Made by a program: the position numbers and the translations under genes | From: Hyaloscypha bicolor E | Lineage: Eukaryota; Ascomycota; Leotiomycetes; Helotiales; Hyaloscyphaceae | Direction of reading: 5' to 3' | DNA length: 64,000 bases | NCBI RefSeq assembly: GCF_002865645.1 | Contig: NW_020194638.1 | Span: 124,001 to 188,000, forward strand | In this document: positions 14,835 to 25,899 of the stretch, piece after piece | Position numbering within the stretch: position 1 is the stretch's first letter | Layout: the number at the start of each line of letters is the position of its first letter | Notes under the pieces: generated by a model | Seen by the model: the letters and a program-made list of their open reading frames with translations, nothing else | The model's database searches: none | What the model was told of the DNA's origin: nothing

Positions 14835-15080
14835 AATTAATTCAAATTAAAATTCAAATTCAAATTCAAATTAAAATTCAAATTAAAATTCAAATTAAAA
14901 TTAAAATTAAAATTAAAATTAAAATTAAAATTAAAATTAAAATTAAAATTAAAATTAAAATTAAAATTAAAATTAAAATTAAAATTAAAATTAAAATTAA
15001 AATTAAAATTAAAATTAAAATTAAAATTAAAATTAAAATTAAAATTAAAATTAAAATTAAAATTAAAATTAAAATTAAAA
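14835..15080. repeat. (TTAAAA)n hexanucleotide array, about 40 units
   Basis: The first ~60 bp mix TTCAAA and TTAAAA units; from about 14897 the array is pure TTAAAA to its end. It is an unusually long and uniform microsatellite. The C-containing units at one edge show that two unit types coexist. Confidence 0.95.
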
Positions 15081-16310
15081 ACTTATAATTATTTTTTATA
15101 AATACTTATTTAAAATATTAATTATAAAGAAAGTAAAGTTAATAAATATAGAGTTTCTTTTTATAATAAAAGTAGCTTATAAAAATAAATTAAGAAATTT
15201 CTTAATTATATAAAGCTTTTACTAGTTTTAATAGCTTAATATATTTAGCTTAAGCTTTTTCTTATAATTCTAATAATATTTCTTTATTATAGACTTTAAA
15301 TTAAAAAATATAATAAATATATTATATTAGCTATTTTATTTTATTTTATTATTTATTAAAATAAGCCTTTTTATAAGAGCCTTAAAAGCTATTATATAAT
15401 TTAGTAATTTATAAATATAAATAATTATATTATATATTTAGTTAAGTAATTTTAAAAGCCTAAATTTGGCTCTAATTATTTTTTTATTTATAAGTTCTCT
15501 AGTTTTATTTTAATTATTATATAATTTAAGGTTTTTTATTTTAATTATATTTATAAATAAAAAGGCTTAAATAATAAAATTAATAATATAATTAATATAG
15601 CGAATTTATTATTTATTAGTATTTTACTAAAAAGACTTAAATATATTAATAAAAAATATTAGTAGCTATATTTATTTTTCTAAATAAAACCGAATTTCTT
15701 TATATTAGAATTAGTATATAATATTAAATTATAATCTATATTAAATTTTAGTTAATTTTATATTAAATATAGTTTCTAATATATATATTATATAATAAGC
15801 TAAGAATTTACTTATATAAATCAATTTCTCTTTCTCTTTTCTTTTTAGACTTCTAATATATTAATTATACTTTATAATTAGTTTAGAACTAACTAAATAT
15901 ACTATTTTACTAAAATAATTATATATTATATTTATATTTATTTTATATTATAATTTTATTTATAAATATTATATATAAGATTTAATTATATTGCAATTAT
16001 AGATATTAAACTCTCTATACTCTTATTATTACCCTTACTATTACTTCTATTATTACTTTTATTATTATTTTTATTATTATTATAATTTTTACTAGTACTA
16101 TAATTACCTATTACTTCTTTTATATCTATACTACTACTTCTAAAGGCCATATATAGCTCTAAAAAAAAGCCATATACTTTAATTCAAGCTTAAATAATAT
16201 AATATTATTATGTTTTCTATATTAAATAATCTAAAACAATTAGTAATAGCTCTAGAATAAAGATTATATATAATTATAACTATTATAGTTTACTACTACC
16301 TATAGAGCAC
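15081..16310. other. AT-rich DNA with TTA-rich tract, no gene
   Basis: RIP-type AT-rich sequence without open frames. An imperfect TTA/TTC trinucleotide tract lies at about 16020-16100. Composition changes to gene-island type after about 16310. Confidence 0.55.
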
Positions 16311-16526
16311 CTATAGGAGATTACAAACACGTGCTTATATATAACCTTAATAGTTAGTTACTCTATAGAGAGATATAGAGAAGCTATAGTTAAGTAGAAG
16401 AACTATTGAGATTTCAAAGCAAAAGTCACGTGCAATGCTTCTCAAGCGACTGTCCATTTTGCAGTAATCTAAGGCTTATACTTATACATGTCCAAATAGC
16501 CCCTATTACCACTGAAAACCCATGTT

Positions 16527-16598
16527 TAGCTGGATGCCCTGCATAGCTAAATACCCCCTGCATAGCTGAATGCCCTTGTATAGCTGAATCGCCACTGT
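16527..16598. repeat. Four tandem 17-19 bp units beginning TAGCT
   Basis: Units start at 16527, 16544, 16563 and 16581, with a consensus close to tagctgaatgccctgca. They sit at the edge of gene island 1, outside any gene I can support. Confidence 0.8.
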
Positions 16599-18179
16599 CA
16601 GCCTCAGGCACTTATTTCCAACAAGAACCACAGTGGCAGAAGGTCATGTGATAGATCATGGGGATCAGGGGGGCCATGGGGATGAAAAGGATCATGGACT
16701 GATCTGGATAAACCAATATATCCTGTATAGTACAAAAGACTATACAGTTTCTGTAATTTCCCTTAGATAGGAGCTTTGTACTCAACTCAAATAGTATTTG
16801 ATACTTATTACTGCGCAACTTCAATATCACTTGTGGTATTGTGACAACTGATATAGATCCCTACCTAAGACCTCCTGCCCAGAAGCTTGCTTCTATCACA
16901 AGACTATTGAAAGGTGGCAAGCTTATGGGCCTAAGGCAGCTAAGAGGCTGGGAGACTAGTGGGAGACTAGTGGATTTGAACTTATTAAGGGGCTTCGATA
17001 ACCAGGGAATGAAGGCTTCCAACCACCTGGGTTTAACAAAGGCAACATGGCCGTTACATAGAGAAGGAATTTATAGAATAAAGAGAAGTACTCTCCTCAA
17101 GGATCTATGTTAATCCAAACTTATATTATACCAAAGCAGTGAGTATATTTTTGGATATTGTCCACTTTGGGTTCCTTGGGCTTGTTTGGGCTCCTTGAGC
17201 ATTATCGTCAAACCTTGACAAAAGTGATATGAGAGAACAGAGGTCAGAGTAAGTATGATTGGTGAGAAAGCGAGAAGTCAAAATACGTGACGATGTGGTA
17301 AATCTCGCTCAGGATCGCCAGGACGGATCAGGCCTGCTTAGGTGAGCTGCTCGGTGCTTAGTGCTCGGGTGAGTTGCTCAGGTTACTCAAGCCAGTTGAC
17401 CGAGCCGAGGCTGAGCCAAGGGTGAGCTGAGGGTGCCATTGTGAAGAGAGTTGAGTTTTTTGGTGAAGTGTTGGTCGATTGTTGCTGGGGATGCAGAGGC
17501 AACTACATGACTCGGGTCAGCAATTTCAAGGATAATTGACCTTGCAAAGAAACAAGATATCACTCACAGTAAACGATTCTCAGTGAGTCAGTGTGCCTAG
17601 ACTAAGTAAGGAATGAGCCGGCGGGATCTCTACCCTGGTTGCAAATCCGGTCCCGGACCTCGGGTTGACCCATTCCTCCGTCTTGAAAATATTCTTTAGA
17701 TGACCATGAAAGTTCAAAGCCAACAACGCTTCCAAGTGCTATCTGAGAGATATAGATTCATGGTATGATACTACAGATCCTTTCAGACTGCATTGCCTCG
17801 AGATTCTCCTCGATTTGAGGAGCGATGCTCCAAATCGTAGGGTAGCAGCTCCCCGCCGATACAGAGTCGTGGCCATGAAAAGTAAATTGGCCCCCGGAGT
17901 GCGAGAAGAAGCCTTACACCTTTTACTTGGGTTTTATTAAATGTAAAAGAATTGACTTGTGTCAGGTGGGTGTTGGGGTGTGGTTAGTCCTCGCGGGCTG
18001 CCTTCCCGAGCCGAGTCAGCAAATTCGGGGTTAGCGTCATGTCCGAGTCATGTCGCTTGGGCATGAACGCGAACGCGAACTAAAAATATCCACCTCACTC
18101 ATCTTCAACAACTCGCTCTTATTTGCATCTCGGGAGCCAGAGGGACTCACATCAGTGGTATTGCGAGAGTCTTATCGCC
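16599..18179. other. Gene-island flank, no supported gene
   Basis: Normal base composition but only short open frames with no recognisable domain. 17340-17430 is rich in short GAGCTG/GCTCGG-like motifs. A box-B-like string near 17640 does not make a tRNA. The last ~250 bp are the likely promoter and leader of the CmcJ-like gene. No clear TATA or CCAAT element was identified. Confidence 0.5.
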
Positions 18180-19214
18180 ATGGGCACAAACATGATACAG
18201 ACGACCGCCCACTTCCTCGAACGCAACCAGCTGTACAAGACGGAGAAACCATACTCCCTTCGTTTTTCTCCCCCAGAAGGGTTTCCGCGCCAGAGTACTA
18301 AACTCGAGGAGCACGAGATCGATGTTCAAGATGTACGGACAGCAGGACCACTATCGTACGCGACAGAAGGATGCACTGTACTTGACTTTCAGTCGTTGAT
18401 GGAGTATGACGATTATTACGACGAGGAGAAAGTCAAGGATGTCTACTTGAGAGAAGTCGCCAACCTTTTGAGGGACTATTTCGGTGCCAGCAAAGTGCAG
18501 ATATTCGAGCATCGGGTGCGGAAGAGGCACGTAAAATTCCCTCTTGCGACGGGGGAGTCGTATCAGTATGATCAACCTACCTCGGTCACTCACGTGGGTA
18601 TGTACACCTGCCACCCGGTTCAGCTGTGAGGGGGGTCAGGAGAGCAACACATACGAATTAAGCTAACAGTCCTTTTCAGATACAACACTCGAATGGGTAT
18701 TGTCGATGGTCAGCCGACTCAACCCGGAACGGTCAGAGGAAATGCTCAAGCATCGAGTGCAGTGCGTGAAGTAGGTTTAATTCCACCAGCACACCACAAG
18801 GCCGGTCTCAGCTGACTAACCGTAGTGTATGGAAGCCGATCAAGGGACCAGTGAAAGACTGGCCTCTTGCCCTATGCTCTGCGGGGAGCATCAATCCCAC
18901 TGAAGACCTGGAGCCATGCGATCTAGTCTACGCTGATTACGTCGTCGAAAACATGCAAATATATCATACGGACAAGCAGAAATGGTTCTATCTCAGCGAT
19001 CAGATGCCGAACGAGGCTTGGATCTTCCTGCAAGCGGACACACAGCCTGGAGCCGTACCTGGTGAGTATGTTCCCCACGATTGGTTGAGCCAGACCGCCG
19101 ACAGAAATAGTACCGCATGTTGCCATCCCCATTCCTGAGGTCATCCTTGGAGAGTATCCGCCTCGTGAGAGCATTGAATTGCGAGCACTGTTGTTCTATG
19201 AAACATCTCAATGA
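18180..19214 (+). CDS. CmcJ/NvfI/EfuI-like (AsaB-type) hydroxylase/desaturase family protein, four exons
   Basis: Exons 18180-18597, 18680-18770, 18826-19061 and 19111-19214 join to 849 nt, 282 residues, close to the family's usual ~280. Introns (82, 55 and 49 bp) are GT-AG; intron 2 has a CTGAC/CTAAC branch-site string and all three joins keep frame. Recognised landmarks: LYKTEKPYSLRF near residues 22-33, WKPIKGPVKDWPLALC after the second intron, CDLVYADYV, KWFYLSDQMPNEAW, and a C-terminal PPRESIELRALLFYE. The start at 18180 gives the typical family N-terminus; an in-frame ATG at 18123 would add 19 atypical residues. Members act on small secondary metabolites as hydroxylases, desaturases or related tailoring enzymes; the substrate here is unknown. 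No other biosynthetic gene is visible in the island, so it may be an orphan or a cluster relic. The PH-x-x-F motif common near the fourth exon start is reduced to VPHVAI, so activity should not be assumed. Confidence 0.88.
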
Positions 19215-19480
19215 TGAGTACGATTAAGGTCATGCACGGAGCGGCTACGAGGACGAGGGGCAACGCCGAGAGTCTAATCTCACGATGGACTTTGTGGCTC
19301 TATGTTTCACCTAACCTTCTCATTGTAAATTCCTACCTTATGCTTGCGATCCTATCGATTGACTGACTGTGACGGCCAAGAATACATCGGCAGGAGAAAG
19401 CCAGACTGCGTTCGCCGCCAAGCTATCCCAGCCTAATGCAGCTTTGTAACATTGCGTTATTGAAATGAACACCAGCGCCA

Positions 19481-19729
19481 TCAAACAACATTGCCCGCCC
19501 CGGATGGCTTGTTGCTCTCTGCCTCCACCTGCCATGAGCCCCCGAGGAAGTTATTGCCTCTCTGAGCGCTACCATCGATCACCATTCTCTCGCCCTTCTG
19601 GAAGTTGTAGTTGAGGCCTTGTGCATTCGCATTCTGGGGCTGAGATTCTGTGGCACTCGGCCAGATAGCAGTCCAGGGCTGATGTCGCTCGTTCTGCGCA
19701 GGCGCGGTTGTTGGAGAGGGCGAAGACAT
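19481..19729 (-). CDS. Possible small hypothetical protein, 82 residues
   Basis: An ATG-started open frame on the minus strand encodes a hydrophilic, Pro/Gln/Asn-rich N-terminal half followed by a compact segment with FQKGERMVIDGSAQRGNN and FLGGSWQVE. Composition and codon use look like real coding sequence, unlike the overlapping frames on the other strand. There is no signal peptide or membrane segment. I do not recognise the family. The ATG is preceded by CCACAG, which could be either a leader or the acceptor of an intron, so an upstream exon is possible. It lies downstream of, and convergent with, the CmcJ-like gene. It could also be a chance frame. Confidence 0.4.
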   Translation of the reverse strand: MSSPSPTTAPAQNERHQPWTAIWPSATESQPQNANAQGLNYNFQKGERMVIDGSAQRGNNFLGGSWQVEAESNKPSGAGNVV

Positions 19730-21379
19730 CTGTGGTTTGGATGAGGGGTTGGGTTGCGCAACAAGTTACTACTAAGGGTCAGCAATCTCGTGGCCTGGAA
19801 AGCAAATGGGAGCTGAAAGCTTGCATGATGAGGCTTGGGAATATCAGGCAACAAGGCTGTCTCGTTGATACGGGCAGGTCGTTCTGTATCAAGGCAGAGA
19901 GGAAGGCGACTCGTGGTTCTTGAAAAAGAAAAGGAAGCGCGATTAAACCAGCTTTGGGCACTTTTGGGGCCTCAGCTGGCGCCGGAAAGCAAGGGGCTCG
20001 ATGCGGCCATGGCAGGCCGTACGGTCCGTATGGCGATTCGCCCCCAGAAGGTGGGGGAGTTCTGGCAGCCATCACTTTACGTACGAGCCCAACCAGAATC
20101 CTTCGCATCGTATCACACTACACCCTTTGTGAGGCAACGACAGGGGCTCGAAACACCAACTTTCATGTGATGCTCGGCTCAGGCTCCTGTGAAATACGTC
20201 AATGAAGCGTGAGGATTGCAGTACGGTCCTGAGTCTCTACTAATTCCTGTTATGGCTTCACCAAGCCAAACACGAATGACCCGACTCCCCTATCGCTACC
20301 GTCAATCCAGTTGAAACATCCCCAATGATTGTCAGAACGAGCTGAGATCCGATGATCCTTCTCTCGGAATATTCTCGTTCTAGACTTCGGGAAGCATGCT
20401 GTATTGTGGATTGGCATACACACAACTCGGATGCATGTGTCCCGATATGCGTTCGTCACGTGACTGAATAATACCCCAAACTTTAAAGCATATAACTCTA
20501 TAGTTCCTCAAGTAATAAGCGTAATCCCTTTATAAATATACTTACTAACAAGTTATATTTTTTAATTACTTATATTAATTTAATATATAACTAAACTAAA
20601 ATAAATATATAAATAATTCCTTAAATAATTTTATAAGTACTTATATGTGATGGGCACACGTGATGGTGCATGGACGGGTGTCAGATATCGTGGATCTAGT
20701 TTCCTATTTTAAGTAAAGCTTGCATCGGAATCGCATGGAATCGCATTTCCTAATTAAGTAAAGGGCTTCGCACGCTTGGCTAAGCACTAGGGAATATGTA
20801 GGGAGACGCTCCTAGCTTTGGAAAGGGGCATCAATTAGTCTTTTGTTAGAATCAACTCTTGGAAATCAGTTACACTTGCAAGCGTCACTCTAAAGCTTAC
20901 TATGGTACGGCAAGCCGTACTCTATCAAAATCGCTTTGTTTTGGCAGTTTTGAGGTTTTGGTCACATGACAAAGGCTGGGGCCTTTTGCACGTGACTTTC
21001 GGGAATCACATAAGAAAGCTGGCTTTTCTATAGTTCTAGACAATAATCCCTCCTTCATATTCAATCAATTGAGCTTTTACACATTACACACTATTTATAC
21101 TTTACTACTTATGCCTTTATTCCTGTTATTTTGCTATCAAGTCACGTTTTGCGCTCTAATATACTTTATATGGGTTTTTGTCTTACCACAGTTTCCCTCT
21201 CACATTACTTACCTTAACTACTTGTATATTACCCTGCTATTTCGTGCCTCACATTATATAATACTCTTATATAAAGTAATTTATATATATATTTAATAAA
21301 AAGTAATATTAAAAATATTTTAAATTAAATTAATAAATAAAAATTAAAGATTTTGAGATTTTAAGATTTTTTATAATAG
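19730..21379. other. Island edge grading into AT-rich DNA, no supported gene
   Basis: 19730-20470 has normal composition with several overlapping short frames, none with recognisable motifs. 20520-20650 is AT-rich, 20650-21060 returns to normal composition, and RIP-type DNA begins after about 21300. A hydrophobic open frame at 21069-21296 starts with TTG and looks accidental. Confidence 0.5.
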
Positions 21380-21584
21380 TATAACGGCGGGATTAATATA
21401 ATAGTCAAAGGCTTAAAGTTCAAAGAATCTCATATATTAGAAAATACTAAGCTATGAAATAAAGTAAAGAGGATGCCTTAACCTTTAATATTATTCCGTT
21501 TAAATAATTCCGGCTTAGCTTTATTTTATACCTATTTCCGATATCCTGTCCTTAATAAATCATGCCCTTATACTAGCTATTATA
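21380..21584 (-). repeat. 3' LTR (205 bp) of the host Gypsy element
   Basis: On the plus strand it begins TATAACGGCGGG and ends AGCTATTATA. With RIP changes undone by comparison to the other LTR, the ends are short inverted repeats of the form TGTAACGGC / GCCGTTACA. Same length as 44806-45010. Confidence 0.92.
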
Positions 21585-21602
21585 TTACTCCCTCCCTAAA
21601 GA
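21585..21602 (-). other. Polypurine tract next to the 3' LTR
   Basis: The plus strand reads ttactccctccctaaaga directly after the left LTR, a purine run on the minus strand. This is where plus-strand DNA priming occurs in LTR elements, and it fixes the element's orientation as minus. Confidence 0.7.
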
Positions 21603-24600
21603 GAAGTCTAAATACCCTTATTTAGGGAATTATTTAGCTATAGTATAGAAAAGAAAAAAGAGGAAATAACGGCCATTAATTCTATTCTGTCTAATTCCTA
21701 TAGCTTACTTATAATTAAAGTATAGTCTTAACTTTACTAGAATAACCTAGTTCCTAGTATATTCCGGCTAGCTCTTAGTATCCGTTACTCGCATTATACC
21801 TATACTTATATTAATAATATAGTCTGGAAATACTATATAGGCTATAGCTAATATTAGAACTATTATTATTAGGCGGTTTTTGAATAGGAATAATAGATCA
21901 AATCTATCTATTAATATAGGCTTTAATATAATAGCTTACTTGCCTTTTTTCTTAGTTAGGATAGTAATATTTGGCTTAATTATACTATTTCTGAGCTACT
22001 TAATTAATTTCTGGGCCTTCTTAAGCTTAATATATATATTCTCAAGTTATTTCTCTATAATAAAGACTTATATATTAAGGGCAGCCACTTGAGCTACTTT
22101 ATTATTAAATCCCCGGGCCTTAAACTATATGATTTTGGTTTTATAAAAGCTTCTGAGAGGTTTTCCGACTTCCTAAATAATATTATATACTAATTTATTA
22201 ATATTTATAAGGTATTACTTTTTTAATTCGGCCTTTAGAATTATTTACTAGCTCTTGGTTTCAGACTAGTACTTTATATAATAATTACTACTTAATACCA
22301 TACGTTTTCTAGTTATAACGGGTATCTTAATACTAGTTTAGCTACTTTTATTATAGTTAGAGTTTCTTTTATTACTAGAAGTCTTTCCGTTCTTAGTCTT
22401 TTTATTATTAGAATTCTTGCTATTATCTAATACCTTATATTTCTTGGATAAGCTAGCCTTATTCTTTTTAATCTTCTTAGTATTTGGCTCTAAAAGGTTA
22501 ATAAGATAGCCCTTATTAGTATTATCTATTCTGCCTATTTAATTATTAGACTTATTATTACTATTAACCAAAACCTCTATTTTATTATTTTTAGAATATT
22601 TTACTAAGATATTCTCTATAGCAATTTTAGATATATTCTCAAGAATAATATAAGCTATATTTTATATATTAACCTATTCTTAAGTAAAGGAATTACTATT
22701 TTCGTTTATAAAAGTAGTTTGGCTAGTAGTTATATTAATAATAATAATAGCTACTAAACTTGAGATATTACTACTATTACTCAAGTTATTTAGAATCTAG
22801 CAAGTAGCCTTACTTAGTCCGGCTATAAATAATATATTATTAGGATTTCTTATCTATTTCGTCTTTATTAATAGTTCTATTAAGATAGTAGTAATAATAT
22901 AAATAGTTAAGATTATAAAGGTTAAAGTAATTAGAAAGATTTCTCTCGATTTTTAATAATATTTTAAACTAATATAAGCAAGTATTTACCTTTAGCTTAG
23001 CTTTAAGAATTTACTTTTTTTTTATAATTCGTCTAGATAATAAAGTATAATCTAATATAATAAAGAAAGATATTTTATCCAGATTTCTAAAAAAGAAAAT
23101 AAGTACTAATATAATAAAATAAAAGAAATATACTAGAGTTTAGATAAAACCCGGGAAATATCTAGGTTTTTCTTCTCCTTTTCTAATTATAGAAGCCTTA
23201 TTATTAAGGTTTATTATTATCTAGATAGTCTTTATTAAACTCGTTTTCTTTAGTATATTAAATTCATTTATTTAGCTAGATAAGAGGTTCTACTTATAGA
23301 ATTTATATAATTTAAATACTAAGTTCTTAAAGTTTAATATAAGATACTATTTATTATTTATATCTTATTTCTTTTATTTAATCTTATAATAAAGCTTACT
23401 ATAAAGTACCTTAGAAAAGAGGATCTTTTTGACTTCTTATTTGAATTTACTATTAATTTTAATAAAACTAGGCTCTTTATTAGTTTAGCTAGGTAATGAA
23501 TTAGTAGAATTCTTATAAAATCTATTTATATAAAAAATTAGCCAAATTCTATATAATAGGAAAAGGTCTAATTAATATAAATAGCTAATTATTTTATTAA
23601 TCTTAAATAGTCTAATAAGAAAATAATCTAATTTATTAGATAAATAATCCGTTTTCTATATCTTTTTAATTATATAAATTATATCTCCTAAACTAAAATC
23701 TAGTTCTCGCTATTTCTTATTAGCTTACTTAGCTTAATACTCCTGAACTATTACTATATATTCTCGCGCGTAATTAATAATAATATTAATTCTCTTAACT
23801 TATTATTATACTTCTTCCTAATTAAGTTTCTTTCTCGGTATTTTAAACTCTATTATTAGTAGTATCTAGTTAAAGTTTAGCCTGAGTTTATATTCGTAAT
23901 TAATTATTAAGGGAAATAAGCCAGTTAATTTATATAGGTAGGCAGTGCCTATAGTATTAAATACTAGAAATAAATCTACTTAATTATCCTAGAAATAATT
24001 AATAGAGAAATAAAGTCGAGTATTAATAATCTAATTAATAATTTCTATTTATCTATTAGTTTAGATATATTCTATAATTAAGAGCTTTAGCTTAGTTTTA
24101 GTTAATCTTAATAGTTTATTTATAAAGTCTAAAATGAATTAGGGTTCTTAATTACTTATAATAATAAGAAGAAATCCTCGAAATTACTAGATATAATAAT
24201 AGAATAGACTAGTAGTAGTTCTGATTATAGTATTCTTAGTTATTAATAAGCTTATATATTATTTAGATAATTAATTAACTATAAGTATAATAGGCCTAGT
24301 ATTTTATTTCTTGGCTTATAAGACCTTTAATATTTATAGTAATTTGCTATAAAGTAATTAATATTTATAGAGAAAGTAAATTACTAGTAAAGTCTCTAAA
24401 CTAGAATTTTTATCTTATTTTAATCGGGATATATAATAGTTATTATATTATGAATTTATTATAGGAGCCTAGTTTATAGATTATTATATTTATCTAATAT
24501 AATAAGTCTTTTATTATAAAATATATAGCTATTTAATATTTCTTATAGATTTATATTCTCTCGGGCTTTCTTATATTTATTTTCTAGAGCTAGGTCTATC

Positions 24601-25529
24601 TAATTAGCTTATAGAACTTTAATTATAATAAATAGCTTATCTATTTCTTTTATCTTAGTAAGAATATAAGCCATATCTATTATCTTAGTAAAAGCGAGAA
24701 TTAGATCTAATAAGATAACTTATCTAGTTCTTTTAGTTTCCTTAGCCTATTTCTGAATTAGTATAAGCTTATTCTTTCGGGATAAGATATTAGTAATAGT
24801 ATTATTTTTACCTAGCTAATAGGTAATCTAGTAATAAAATTATAATAGGAAACCTATTTATTAGATTTATTATTTATTTAAGAGCCTTTTAGTACTAAAA
24901 TACTCGAGAGCTTTATAATTAGTAATAATTAGAAAATTAGATAAGCTAATTAGTTCTATTTACTATTTCCGGAATCCTTAAATAATAGTAAGAAATTCCT
25001 TATTATAAACTTTATAATAGCTTTTAGCTTCTTAAAAAGCTTTAGAATAAAATGAAACCGGGTATTATTATTTATTCTCTAGGCCTTTTTAAAAGAGTAT
25101 ATTTATAGTAGCTAGATTTAAATAACTAGTTTTTAAGTAAGTTTTCTTATTATATTTGAAATAAAGAAATATAGAAATAAAAAAAAGCAGATCTTTAAGC
25201 TAATTAAAGATATCTAGCTAGGTTTTATTAAGTATAAACTTTAGTAAAATATTCTTTTTAGTTAGATAATTTAGGAAATAAGAGATATATTTATAGGCTT
25301 AGATAAACCTATAATAGAAGTTATAAAAGCCCAAAAACAATTATACCTCTCTTTTTATTATAAGTCGGTACTAGTTTTGGATAATAGAAGTTTTAGTAAG
25401 ATTTACTTATATGTCTTAATCCGAGATAATAAATCCTAAAAATATTATCTTAAAAGCTTTAAATTCGCATTTATAAATATTAACTTATAATTTGGCCTCC
25501 TAGAGCTTCTATAGAACTATTCTAATATA
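21603..25529 (-). pseudogene. Host Gypsy pol remnant: end of RT, RNase H and integrase
   Basis: Just left of the Helitron (25529 downward) the minus strand reads RIVL, NIYKCEF, FKIIFLGFIIS, the segment that follows the YxDD box in Gypsy RT. The integrase core lies at about 24000-24200: a SN-stop-EP string from SDRxP (catalytic Asp to Asn), then TNR-stop-IEIIN from the TDGQTE-x-xN region. Many stops make it non-functional. Confidence 0.8.
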
Positions 25530-25534
25530 TTATT

Positions 25535-25621
25535 ACGAGTTTAGGGCCGCTTTACTAAAATTATTAATTAGCGGCCCTATGCAAGCTCTGGGGCTAATTA
25601 ATAATTTTGCCCTAAACTCGT
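25535..25621. repeat. 87-bp asymmetric palindrome at the Helitron 3' end
   Basis: Outer arms acgagtttagggc (25535) and gccctaaactcgt (ending 25621) pair perfectly. Inner arms aaaattattaattagc / gctaattaataatttt also pair, but only the left side carries an extra 9 nt between outer and inner arms. A second hairpin AGGGCCGCT / AGCGGCCCT overlaps the left half. Helitron 3' termini carry hairpins, so this is probably the terminator structure. Confidence 0.85.
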
Positions 25622-25899
25622 TCCGAGTAGGGTTAGAATTAAAGGAGATATGTAACTTAGTAAAGGCCTTTACGGATAGTATAAGAAGGAGAATAGCCCG
25701 TAAGTAAATCAAAAGCTAAATAAGATCCTATAATATTTCTGGGTATACTATATTACTCGTATGGTTTATATTAGGGAATAAAAGAATATAAAGCCCTGCT
25801 TATAAGGTTATTTATAAGGCTACTATATAGAACTAGCTATAAGAAAAGACTAGCGACTGTAAATCCATCCCTACTGCCTCAAATAACTAGTCCTGCGAC

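Noticed and set aside
16426..16830. Two short minus-strand frames in register, separated by one TAA, reading like a pseudogene of ~134 codons
   Set aside because: No recognisable motif, and part of it is just the translated 17-19 bp tandem repeat.
17600..17690. tRNA-like box B string (ggttgcaaatcc) with a possible acceptor-like inverted repeat
   Set aside because: The box B has an extra base, no box A or cloverleaf can be formed, and there is no anticodon arm.
21069..21296. 75-codon hydrophobic frame resembling a membrane peptide
   Set aside because: Starts with TTG, sits in AT-rich transition DNA, and its hydrophobicity follows from T-rich composition.
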